A model generated the notes under the pieces. The model worked only from the letters and a program-made list of their open reading frames with translations, ran no database searches and had not been told where the DNA came from. Below, in pieces: positions 1 through 16,655 of a DNA stretch of 32,089 nucleotides. Made by a program: the position numbers and the translations under genes. The stretch is from Burkholderiales bacterium (GTDB lineage Bacteria > Pseudomonadota > Gammaproteobacteria > Burkholderiales > SG8-39). Every line of letters starts with the position of its first letter. The first letter of the stretch is position 1. The stretch is from positions 1 to 32,089 of the forward strand of contig JADLES010000218.1 in the NCBI GenBank assembly GCA_020845995.1, in the 5' to 3' direction.

Positions 1-6
1 ATGTAG

Positions 7-711
7 ATGACGACCACGATCTCCAAGCGCCGCAAGGCGCTCGCGAACAAGGTCGACCGGACCAAGGCCTACGCGGCGCTGGACGCGATGAAGCTCGTCA
101 AGGAAACCGCGACCGCGAAATTCGACGAATCGGTGGACGTCGCCGTCAACCTCGGGATCGACGCGAAGAAATCGGACCAGACGGTGCGCGGCTCGGTGCT
201 GCTGCCGGCGGGCACCGGCAAGAAGGTGCGCGTGGCGGTATTCGCGCAGGGCGACAAGGCGCAGGCGGCGAAGGCCGCCGGCGCGGAACTGGTCGGCATG
301 GAGGACCTCGCAGAGACCATCAAGGGCGGCAGCATGGAGTTCGACGTCGTCATTGCCGCGCCCGACGCCATGCGGGTCGTCGGTCAGCTGGGCCAGATCC
401 TGGGGCCGCGCGGCCTGATGCCGAACCCCAAAGTGGGCACGGTGACGCCCGATGTGGCCGCGGCGGTGAAGAACGCGAAAGGCGGCCAGGTGCAGTTTCG
501 CGCCGACAAGACCGGCATCGTGCAATGCACGATCGGCCGCGCCTCGTTCACGCCGGAGCAGCTGCGCGACAACCTGGGTGCGCTGCTGGATGCGCTCAAC
601 AAGTCCAAGCCGGCCAGCACGAAAGGGATTTTTCTGAAGAAGGTGTCGGTGTCGAGCACGATGGGGCTGGGCGTGAAGGTCGACCCGGCCTCGTTCTCGG
701 CGCAGGCGTAG
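7..711 (+). CDS. rplA: 50S ribosomal protein L1
   Basis: L1 forms the mobile stalk beside the E site of the large ribosomal subunit, and in many bacteria it represses its own L11-L1 mRNA. The 234-residue product equals the usual length. It begins [12 protein letters not shown] and carries the family core [21 protein letters not shown] near residues 126-146, followed by the conserved lysine-rich stretch and the C-terminal [10 protein letters not shown]. The ATG at 7 directly follows an in-frame-looking ATG-TAG at 1-6, which is probably the last codon and stop of rplK, so the two genes would be adjacent without spacing. Its ribosome-binding site lies outside the window. It is first in the visible rplA-rplJ-rplL-rpoB-rpoC series. 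Confidence 0.98.
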   Translation: MTTTISKRRKALANKVDRTKAYAALDAMKLVKETATAKFDESVDVAVNLGIDAKKSDQTVRGSVLLPAGTGKKVRVAVFAQGDKAQAAKAAGAELVGMEDLAETIKGGSMEFDVVIAAPDAMRVVGQLGQILGPRGLMPNPKVGTVTPDVAAAVKNAKGGQVQFRADKTGIVQCTIGRASFTPEQLRDNLGALLDALNKSKPASTKGIFLKKVSVSSTMGLGVKVDPASFSAQA

Positions 712-744
712 CAATGACGGCGCTTGTGTCGTTCTTGTAGCTGT

Positions 745-810
745 CGAAGACCGTAGGCGCCTGACTTCCGGGCTTAATCGTGCTGCAGCCTACGCAGACG
801 GTGTTCCTGA
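745..810 (+). promoter_or_regulatory. Putative L10 (rplJL) autoregulatory mRNA leader
   Basis: The 138 nt between rplA and rplJ contain complementary arms CGTAGGC (752-758) and GCCTACG (788-794) around a 29-nt loop. A nearby ACCGT (750-754) can also pair with ACGGT (798-802). Known biology: the L10-L7/L12 complex binds a structured leader upstream of rplJ and represses translation in many bacteria. Position and pairing fit that element. The exact fold, and any promoter within the spacer, were not computed. Confidence 0.6.
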
Positions 811-849
811 TTTCCAGGTCACCGTGCAACGCAAGAAAGGAGCGTGACC

Positions 850-1380
850 TTGGGTCTTAATCTAGAGCAGAAGCAAGCGGTCGTGGGCGAGATCGCGGCG
901 CAGCTCGGCGAGGCGCAGGCGGTGATCGTCGCGGAGTACCGCGGCCTCGACGTCGGCGCGGTGACCGACCTGCGCCTGAAAGCGCGCAAGTCCGGCCTCT
1001 ACCTGCGGGTGCTGAAGAACACCCTCGCGCGACGCGCCGTCAAGGGCACGCCGTTCGAGCAGCTCTCCGGCCAGATGGCCGGGCCGCTGATATACGGCAT
1101 CGCGCGGGATCCGGTGGCGGGCGCCAAGGTGCTCGCGGCTTTCGCCAAGGATAACGACAAGTTCGTTATCAAGGGCGGAGCGATGCCGAACACCCTGATG
1201 TCGGTCGCGGAGGTCAAGGCGCTCGCGACGATGCCCGGCAGGGAAGAGCTGCTGGCGATGCTGGTGGGCACGCTGCAGGCGCCGGTCGCCAAGCTGGTGC
1301 GCACCATGAACGAGGTGCCGGGCAAGTTCGTGCGCACCCTCGCCGCGGTTCGCGACGCGCAAACCGCGAAGGCCGCGTAA
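850..1380 (+). CDS. rplJ: 50S ribosomal protein L10
   Basis: L10 anchors the L7/L12 dimers to form the GTPase-activating stalk. The sequence shows the typical core with [23 protein letters not shown] and the C-terminal [16 protein letters not shown] helix (here [12 protein letters not shown]) that binds L7/L12. I place the start at TTG 850 rather than the in-frame GTG 844. AAAGGAG at 836-842 is only 1 nt from the GTG but 7 nt from the TTG, and the product then begins [12 protein letters not shown], which lines up with the family start MALNLQDKQAIV. This gives 176 residues. It lies 43 nt upstream of rplL and downstream of the leader hairpin. A non-ATG start in so highly expressed a gene is unusual but suits a translationally controlled gene. 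Confidence 0.96.
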   Translation: MGLNLEQKQAVVGEIAAQLGEAQAVIVAEYRGLDVGAVTDLRLKARKSGLYLRVLKNTLARRAVKGTPFEQLSGQMAGPLIYGIARDPVAGAKVLAAFAKDNDKFVIKGGAMPNTLMSVAEVKALATMPGREELLAMLVGTLQAPVAKLVRTMNEVPGKFVRTLAAVRDAQTAKAA

Positions 1381-1423
1381 GGCAGGAAAAGATCAGGAAC
1401 CTTTTCGAAATCAGGAGATGACA

Positions 1424-1804
1424 ATGGAACGAGCACAAATTCTGGAAGCGGTATCGAAAATGACGGTCCTCGAGCTCTCGCAGCTCATCAAGGACATGGA
1501 GGAGAAGTTCGGCGTGTCCGCCGCGGCGGCGGTGGCGGTGGCGGCGCCGGCGGCGGGCGGCGCGGCCGCGGGTGGCGCCGCGGCCGAGGAGAAGACCGAG
1601 TTCACGGTGGTGCTCGCCGCGGTGGGCGACAACAAGGTGAACGTGATCAAGGCGGTGCGCGAGGTGACCAGCCTGGGCCTGAAGGAAGCCAAGGACCTGG
1701 TCGACGGAGCGCCCAAGCCGGTCAAGGAAGGCATCTCCAAGGCCGACGCCGATGCGGTCGCGAAGAAGCTGACCGACGCGGGCGCGAAGGTCGAAATCAA
1801 GTAG
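1424..1804 (+). CDS. rplL: 50S ribosomal protein L7/L12
   Basis: This is the multicopy stalk protein that recruits translational GTPases. Three parts are visible: an N-terminal dimerisation region ([28 protein letters not shown]), an Ala/Gly-rich hinge at about residues 36-55, and the C-terminal factor-binding domain with [25 protein letters not shown]. The in-frame ATG at 1418 abuts AGGAG (1413-1417) with no spacing. The ATG at 1424 has a 6-nt spacing and is preferred, giving 126 residues. It lies in the rplJ-rplL-rpoBC operon, and a GC-rich hairpin follows before rpoB. Confidence 0.97.
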   Translation: MERAQILEAVSKMTVLELSQLIKDMEEKFGVSAAAAVAVAAPAAGGAAAGGAAAEEKTEFTVVLAAVGDNKVNVIKAVREVTSLGLKEAKDLVDGAPKPVKEGISKADADAVAKKLTDAGAKVEIK

Positions 1805-1815
1805 TGGCATTTCGG

Positions 1816-1853
1816 AACCCCGGGCCGGGTCTTCGCGCCCTTCCCGGGGGTTT
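1816..1853 (+). terminator. GC-rich hairpin between rplL and rpoB (attenuator or processing site)
   Basis: AACCCCGGG at 1816-1824 pairs with CCCGGGGGTTT at 1843-1853, with one extra G as a bulge, around an 18-nt loop. A T-rich but not pure-T stretch (TTTGGTTTGAT) follows. In E. coli the rplL-rpoB gap holds a partial terminator and an RNase III site that set the ribosomal-protein to polymerase ratio. The hairpin here is at the same place, so partial termination or cleavage is the likely role. The weak U tract argues against full termination. Confidence 0.6.
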
Positions 1854-1876
1854 GGTTTGATAGCCAAGGAGCCTGC

Positions 1877-6163
<4,287 letters not shown>

Positions 6164-6166
6164 GCG

Positions 6167-10366
<4,200 letters not shown>

Positions 10367-10579
10367 GGACGCGGGCGGGCGGTGACGGTCGACGAGGCCA
10401 TTCGGCAGGCCCGCCAGCACCTCGCAGAGCGGCAGTTCAGGCAGTGCAGGGACCTGCGCAACCAGGTCCCGCAATCGTCGCCGCGCCAGCGCGAGGCGAT
10501 CGAGTTCCGGCACCAGGACCTGAACGAACCGGTCAGGCCGGGCGAGCGCTTCGACATGGGTTTCTGTGAGAAATCCGGG
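10367..10579. other. Unassigned interval between rpoC and the ABC-F gene
   Basis: These 213 nt separate the convergent rpoC and ABC-F genes. No classical U-tract terminator was found for either. A perfect 12-bp palindrome CGGGCTAGCCCG at 10577-10588 covers the ABC-F stop codon. Both strands are open: plus from GTG 10382, and minus in the ABC-F frame after its TAG. The plus frame has high GC at third and low GC at second codon positions, but it continues antisense through the ABC-F gene and resembles nothing I know, so no gene is called. Confidence 0.4.
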
Positions 10580-12463
<1,884 letters not shown>

Positions 12464-12512
12464 GGACCGCGGAGCCTGCGGTCCGGGGCGCGCTGCCCGA
12501 GGATCGCCACGC

Positions 12513-13004
12513 CTAGAACTCGATTTTGTCGCGGATGGCGTCGATGCCCGCCTGCGCGCAGGCATCGTCGGCCGTGCCGCCCGGCGCTCCCGAGACCCCG
12601 ATCGCGCCCAGCAACGAGCCCTGTGCTTCGATGAGCATCCCGCCGCCCAGCAGGACGGCGCGGGGCAGGTTGCGCAGGCCGCTTTGCGGCTGCCCGGCTT
12701 CGCTCAAGCGCGCGAGTTCCGTGGTCGGCGTGCGGAAGCTCGCCGCCGTCCATGCCTTGCCGGCCGCCGTGCGCGGCGTGTGCGCGCCCGCGTAGCGGTC
12801 GCGCAGCAGCACCTGGACGACGCCGGAACGATCGACCACCGCCACCGCGACCTGCCAGCCCGAGTCGCGGCATTTCTTCAGCGCCGCCTGCGCGGCGGCG
12901 AGCGCGGTCTCCGGTGCGAGCAGGCGTACCGAGTAGGTTGCGTCCTGCGCTCCGGCGGGGCCGGCGCAAGCGAGCAAACCAGCGAGGAAAAGCACGCGTT
13001 TCAT
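12513..13004 (-). CDS. Secreted GlcG/HbpS-family (heme-degrading-like) protein
   Basis: This 163-residue protein has a clear signal peptide (MKRVLFLAGLLACAGPAGAQ), so it is likely periplasmic. The mature part matches the GlcG/HbpS fold (PF03928): ALAAAQAALKKCRDSGWQVAVAVVDRSG, GKAWTAASF, the Gly-rich GGGMLIEAQGSLLGAIGVSGAPGGTADD, and a final AGIDAI helix. Family members include heme-binding HbpS and proteins of unknown role near glycolate genes; the ligand here cannot be assigned. The ATG at 13004 has GGAGG at 13013-13017 with 8-nt spacing. The GTG at 13013 overlaps that site and is rejected. It may be co-transcribed with the ABC-F gene 49 nt downstream. Its promoter seems to share a -10 region with the divergent acetyltransferase gene. 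Confidence 0.87.
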   Translation of the reverse strand: MKRVLFLAGLLACAGPAGAQDATYSVRLLAPETALAAAQAALKKCRDSGWQVAVAVVDRSGVVQVLLRDRYAGAHTPRTAAGKAWTAASFRTPTTELARLSEAGQPQSGLRNLPRAVLLGGGMLIEAQGSLLGAIGVSGAPGGTADDACAQAGIDAIRDKIEF

Positions 13005-13039
13005 GACGATCACCTCCGGCGCGGAACTGTCATCCAGTC

Positions 13040-13047
13040 ACTATAAT
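13040..13047. promoter_or_regulatory. Overlapping divergent -10 elements
   Basis: The octamer ACTATAAT reads TATAAT on the plus strand (13042-13047) and TATAGT on the minus strand (13045-13040). Plus-strand initiation 7 nt after the hexamer would fall on G13054, the first base of the acetyltransferase GTG. Minus-strand initiation near 13033 would give a leader of about 29 nt with the GGAGG of the GlcG-like gene. No good -35 was seen for either direction. Confidence 0.5.
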
Positions 13048-13053
13048 CGTTCC

Positions 13054-13569
13054 GTGATCATAAGAGACGCCGCGGAGCAGGACCTGCCCGCCATTCAATC
13101 GATCTACGCGCATCACGTGCTGCACGGCCTGGCTTCCTTCGAGGAAGTCCCGCCGGCCGTGGACGAGCTGCGGCGCCGCTACGCGGATGTCCGCGCGCAG
13201 GGCTTGCCCTATCTCGCGGCGGAAGAGGGCGGCGAAGTGCTTGGCTACGGCTACTGCTCGCCCTACCGCTCGCGCTCGGCGTACCGCTACACGCTCGAGG
13301 ATTCGGTCTACGTGCGCGAAGGCCGGCAGGGAAGGGGAATCGGCAAGGCCCTCCTCGGGGAGCTGGTCGCGCGCTGCGCGGCGCTCAACTACCGTCAGGT
13401 CATCGCCGTGATCGGCGACAGCGCCAATGCCGCGTCCATCCGGATGCACGCGAGCCTGGGGTTCCTGCGCGTCGGCGTGCTGCGCTCCACGGGGTACAAG
13501 TTCGGCCGCTGGGTCGACAGCGTCTACATGCAGCTCGCACTCGGCGCCGGCGACGGCGCCAGGCCGTGA
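13054..13569 (+). CDS. GNAT family N-acetyltransferase (Pat/MnaT type)
   Basis: It transfers acetyl from acetyl-CoA to a small amine. The 171-residue protein matches the phosphinothricin / methionine-sulfone acetyltransferase group: IRDAAEQDLPAIQSIYAHHV, the GYGYCSPYRSRSAYRYTLEDSVYV strand with candidate catalytic Glu82, the acetyl-CoA loop RQGRGIG (91-97), and SIRMHASLGF. These enzymes typically act on amino-acid analogues; the substrate here is not deducible. The GTG at 13054 starts the domain directly, and no ribosome-binding site precedes it. A TATAAT box at 13042-13047 puts the likely transcription start at the GTG, so the mRNA is probably leaderless. An upstream ATG (13003) would add 17 unrelated residues. 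Its stop overlaps the next gene's GTG by 4 nt. Confidence 0.9.
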   Translation: MIIRDAAEQDLPAIQSIYAHHVLHGLASFEEVPPAVDELRRRYADVRAQGLPYLAAEEGGEVLGYGYCSPYRSRSAYRYTLEDSVYVREGRQGRGIGKALLGELVARCAALNYRQVIAVIGDSANAASIRMHASLGFLRVGVLRSTGYKFGRWVDSVYMQLALGAGDGARP

Positions 13570-14657
13570 AGCCCGTCCTGCGAATCCGTGAGCTCTCGGC
13601 GCGCGCCGTGGTTGTGCCGATGCGCCGCCCCCTGCAGACGAGCGTCGGCGCGGTGGACGTCGCGCCGCTGCTGCTGGTCGACCTGAAGACCGACGGCGGA
13701 GTCATCGGGCGCTCGTATCTCTTTGCCCTCGGCAGGCAGCACCTGAAGCCGATCGCGGCGGTGCTCGGGGCGATGGGGGAAATGGTGCGGGGCGACGCGG
13801 TGGCGCCGGTCGAGCTGGAGAGGAAACTGCGCGCCCGGTACGCGCTGCTCGGCGTTCACAACATCGTGCTGTTCGCGATGGCGGCGATCGACATGTGCGC
13901 ATGGGACGCGCTCGGACAGGCGCTCGATCGGCCGCTGGCGCGCCTGCTGGGCGGCGAGCCGCGGCCGATTCCCGCCTACAACTCCAACGGCCTGGGAATA
14001 CAGGGGGTGAAATCGCTCGCGAAGGAAGCCGAGGAACTTGTCGCGGAAGGGTTTCCTGCCGTGAAGCTGCGCCTGGGCAGGCCCGCCGCCAAGGATGATC
14101 TCGAGGCACTGCGGGCGGTGAAGAGGGTCATCGGTCCCGGGGTCACTCTGATGGTGGACTTCAACCAGGCCCTCACCGTGGCGGAGGCGATTCGGCGCGG
14201 CCGCGGGATCGACGAGGAGGGCGGCGTGCTGTGGATCGAGGAGCCGGTCCGCGCCGACGACTATGCCGGCTGCGCGAAGGTGGCGCGGGAAGTCGCCACG
14301 CCGATCCAGATCGGCGAGAACTTCATGGGGCCCGAGCAGGCGGCGCAGGCGATCGCCGCCGGCTGCTGCGACTACGTGATGCCCGACGCGCAGCGCATCG
14401 GCGGGGTCACGGGCTGGATGCGCGCGGCCGCGCTGGCGCAAGGCGCGGGGCTGGAGATGTCGAGCCACCTGTTTCCGGAGGCGAGCGTGCAGCTGCTCGC
14501 GGTGACGCCGACCGCGCACTGGCTCGAGCATGTGGACTGGGCGAACCCGGTTCTCGAGGAGCCGGTGCGCATCGTGAAGGGCCACGCGGTCGGCCCCGCC
14601 GCGCCGGGCCTCGGGATGCGATGGAATGAGAAGGCGGTGCGGAGGTTCCTCGCTTGA
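13566..14657 (+). CDS. Mandelate racemase-like enolase-superfamily enzyme
   Basis: Enzymes of this superfamily abstract the alpha-proton of a carboxylate bound to Mg. The 363-residue protein follows Pseudomonas mandelate racemase closely, for instance IGGVTGWMRAAALAQ and SSHLFPEASVQLLAVTPTAHWLE. Metal ligands Asp198, Glu225 and Glu251 match Asp195, Glu221 and Glu247. Catalytic Asp274, His301 and Glu321 match Asp270, His297 and Glu317. Lys167 matches Lys164, but the general base Lys166 is replaced by Arg169 (VKLRLG instead of VKTKIG). The His-Asp dyad side is therefore intact and the lysine side altered. The enzyme may be a slow or one-sided racemase, or a dehydratase. GTG 13566 overlaps the acetyltransferase stop (GTGA), indicating coupling. 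No other mandelate-pathway gene is nearby. Confidence 0.9.
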   Translation: MKPVLRIRELSARAVVVPMRRPLQTSVGAVDVAPLLLVDLKTDGGVIGRSYLFALGRQHLKPIAAVLGAMGEMVRGDAVAPVELERKLRARYALLGVHNIVLFAMAAIDMCAWDALGQALDRPLARLLGGEPRPIPAYNSNGLGIQGVKSLAKEAEELVAEGFPAVKLRLGRPAAKDDLEALRAVKRVIGPGVTLMVDFNQALTVAEAIRRGRGIDEEGGVLWIEEPVRADDYAGCAKVAREVATPIQIGENFMGPEQAAQAIAAGCCDYVMPDAQRIGGVTGWMRAAALAQGAGLEMSSHLFPEASVQLLAVTPTAHWLEHVDWANPVLEEPVRIVKGHAVGPAAPGLGMRWNEKAVRRFLA

Positions 14658-14704
14658 GCTTCTTCGGCCGCCATTTTGCCTGCCAGGGGACCAAGGAGCG
14701 AGCG

Positions 14705-15151
14705 ATGAGACTGGCCTTTTTCTTGATCAGCATTGCCTTTTCGTCCTGCGTGCAGGCTCAGGTCCGAATCGAAAAACCATGGGCGCGCGCTACTGCGCCG
14801 GGGGCGAAAGTCGCCGGCGGCTACCTGCTGATCCGCAACCTGGGCGCGGCCGACAGGCTGGTGGCCGCCTCTTCCCCTGCCGCGGCGCGGGTCGAGCTGC
14901 ACGTGCACCTCAACGAGGGAGGGGTGATGAAGATGCGCGAGGTGCCCGGCTATGATGTCCCGGCAAAGGGCTCGTTCGAGCTCAAGCCCGGCGGCGCGCA
15001 CCTGATGTTCGTGGATATCAAGCAGCCGTTCAAGGAAGGCGACGAGGTGCCGGTGACGCTGAAGTTCGCGAAGGCGGGCGAGGTGCGCGCGCAATTCCGT
15101 GTCGGCCGGCTGGGGGAGTCCGCCGCGCCGGCCGCCCGGCACAAGCACTGA
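14705..15151 (+). CDS. Periplasmic copper chaperone PCu(A)C
   Basis: PCu(A)C proteins carry Cu(I) in the periplasm and help assemble the CuA site of cytochrome c oxidase. The 148-residue product has a signal peptide (MRLAFFLISIAFSSCVQAQ) and the full copper motif H-x10-M-x21-H-x-M at His66, Met77, His99 and Met101, with additional His68 and Met75. Pairs such as KPWARAT and GGYLLIRN are typical. A His-rich end (ARHKH) could bind additional metal. ATG 14705 has AAGGAG a few bases upstream and gives an intact signal peptide; the longer ATG at 14654 would add 17 residues before it and is rejected. It follows the racemase-like gene by 47 nt. No oxidase genes are in the window. Confidence 0.92.
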   Translation: MRLAFFLISIAFSSCVQAQVRIEKPWARATAPGAKVAGGYLLIRNLGAADRLVAASSPAAARVELHVHLNEGGVMKMREVPGYDVPAKGSFELKPGGAHLMFVDIKQPFKEGDEVPVTLKFAKAGEVRAQFRVGRLGESAAPAARHKH

Positions 15152-15152
15152 G

Positions 15153-15947
15153 TCAGTCGGCGCCCCGCAAGTCCGGATCGTTGAGGATCGCCGTCCGCAA
15201 TCGCCGCATGCCGGCGAGCCAGCGGTCGCGATCGGCAGCCTTGCGGCGTTCGTGCTCGGCGACTTCGGCGTGCGGCAGGATGAGGAAGCGCTCCGCCTCG
15301 ATGGCCTCCATCACCTTGCCGGCGACCTCTTCGGCGCTCACCGCGCCCGCCCGCAGGAACGACTTGCGCTCGCCGGTGGGCCCGAGCAGCATCGGCGTGC
15401 GCACGCCCTGCGGGCAGAGGCAGGAGACGCGAATGCCGCGCTCGCCATAGGCGACCGAAAGCCATTCCGCGAAGGCCACCGCCGCGTGCTTGGACACGGT
15501 GTAGGTGGCCGAGTCCACCTGCATGAGCAGACCCGCCGCCGAAGCGGTGGCGACGATCGTGCCGCCGCCCTGCTTGAGCATGACCGGCACCACCGCGCGC
15601 GCCGCGAGCACGTGCGCCATGAAATTCACGTCCATGGCGCGCCGCCATTCCTTGAGCGACGCGTCCAGCCCGTGCCGCTCGATGATGCCGGCATTGGAGC
15701 AGAAGATGTCGACCGTGCCGTACTTCTCGAGCGCGGAGACGACGAGCGCGTTCATGTCGCTTTCCTGGCCGACGTCGCAGCGCAGGCCGAGGCCGCCGAT
15801 CTTCTCCGCGACCGCCCTCGCGTCGGATTCATTGACGTCCGCGCAGACAACGCCGCGCGCTCCTTCCCCGGAGAAGCGCGCGGCCAGCGCCTTGCCGATG
15901 CCGCTGGCGGCGCCGGTGACGACGGCGACCTTGCCCCTGATCTGCAC
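15153..15947 (-). CDS. Short-chain dehydrogenase/reductase
   Basis: This is an NAD(P)-dependent oxidoreductase of the classical SDR type, 264 residues. TGAASGIG (11-18) binds the dinucleotide, NAG (85-87) is present, and the catalytic Ser136, Tyr149 and Lys153 (YTVSK) are intact. Asp37 after the second strand (VVCADVN) suggests NAD rather than NADP. The C-terminal third is charged and has no marker of substrate. The start is GTG 15947 with no ribosome-binding site. An AACAAT hexamer ends 6 nt before it, so the mRNA may be leaderless. It is convergent with the copper chaperone (1 nt between stops) and divergent from the phosphatase-fold gene, 29 nt away. Confidence 0.9.
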   Translation of the reverse strand: MQIRGKVAVVTGAASGIGKALAARFSGEGARGVVCADVNESDARAVAEKIGGLGLRCDVGQESDMNALVVSALEKYGTVDIFCSNAGIIERHGLDASLKEWRRAMDVNFMAHVLAARAVVPVMLKQGGGTIVATASAAGLLMQVDSATYTVSKHAAVAFAEWLSVAYGERGIRVSCLCPQGVRTPMLLGPTGERKSFLRAGAVSAEEVAGKVMEAIEAERFLILPHAEVAEHERRKAADRDRWLAGMRRLRTAILNDPDLRGAD

Positions 15948-15951
15948 GCGC

Positions 15952-15970
15952 CGATTGTTCCATACAATCG
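15952..15970. promoter_or_regulatory. Symmetric divergent promoter or operator
   Basis: A perfect inverted repeat CGATTGT-N5-ACAATCG fills most of the 29-nt gap between two divergent GTG starts. Plus-strand TACAAT (15963-15968) and minus-strand AACAAT (15959-15954) can act as -10 elements, placing the transcription starts at or within 2-3 nt of GTG 15977 and GTG 15947. Neither gene has a ribosome-binding site. The dyad could alternatively be a repressor operator. No convincing -35 was seen. Confidence 0.5.
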
Positions 15971-15976
15971 CGGCCT

Positions 15977-16651
15977 GTGGCGGAACTCATCCTGGTCAGG
16001 CACGGGCAGGCGTCCTTCGGCGCGCAGGACTACGACCGCCTTTCGGACCTGGGCTGGCGGCAGTCGCGCTGGCTGGGGGAATACTTCGCCGAGCGCGGCG
16101 CGAGCTTCGATCTCGTCGTGCGCGGCTCGCTGCGCCGCCATGCCGAGACCCTCAGGGGCATCGCCGAGGGCATGGGCCGGGCGCTCGACGGCGCCGAAGA
16201 CGTCCGCTTGAACGAATACGACAGCCAGGCCCTGTTCAATGCGCATTTCCAGGGCGGGCCGCCGCCGAAGGCCGCCGACCGGCGCGCGCATTTCCGCCTT
16301 CTGCGCGAAGTCATGTATGCCTGGACCGAGGACAGGCTGGCGGGGACGGCCGCGGCTTTCCCCCACGAACCCTTCGCGGAGTTCCGCGCGCGCGTGCTGG
16401 ACGTGCTGGCGGCGCTGCAACCGGGAACGGCAAAGCGCGTGCTGGTGGTCAGCTCGGGCGGGCCGATCGCCACGATCATCGCCGATGTGCTGCGCATGCC
16501 CGCGCGGGGCATGGTGGACCTCAATCTGCAGACGCGCAATACCGGCATCACCGAGCTGCAGGCGGGCCCGAGCCGCACGCAGGTCGTCAGCTTCAATAAC
16601 GTGCCGCACCTCGACCGGCCCGACCGCGGCGGCGCGCTCAGCTACGCCTGA
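15977..16651 (+). CDS. Histidine phosphatase-fold protein lacking the second catalytic His
   Basis: The 224-residue protein begins MAELILVRHGQASFG, so the nucleophilic His9 (RHG) and the phosphate-pocket Arg8 of the phosphoglycerate-mutase/phosphatase clade are present. The C-terminal motif, normally S-H-G-G, reads VVSSGGPIA, with Ser160 in place of the second His. This change recurs in one annotated proteobacterial subgroup as far as I recall, so it may be functional and not decay. Substrate unknown. The GTG start at 15977 is probably leaderless (see the divergent promoter). It ends 4 nt before the stop of the convergent phosphate permease gene, leaving no room for a separate terminator. Confidence 0.85.
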   Translation: MAELILVRHGQASFGAQDYDRLSDLGWRQSRWLGEYFAERGASFDLVVRGSLRRHAETLRGIAEGMGRALDGAEDVRLNEYDSQALFNAHFQGGPPPKAADRRAHFRLLREVMYAWTEDRLAGTAAAFPHEPFAEFRARVLDVLAALQPGTAKRVLVVSSGGPIATIIADVLRMPARGMVDLNLQTRNTGITELQAGPSRTQVVSFNNVPHLDRPDRGGALSYA

Positions 16652-16655
16652 GCGC

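Noticed and set aside
14654..15151. Fusion or readthrough between the racemase-like gene and the copper chaperone
   Set aside because: The two frames differ, and a normal signal peptide with its own ribosome-binding site starts at 14705.
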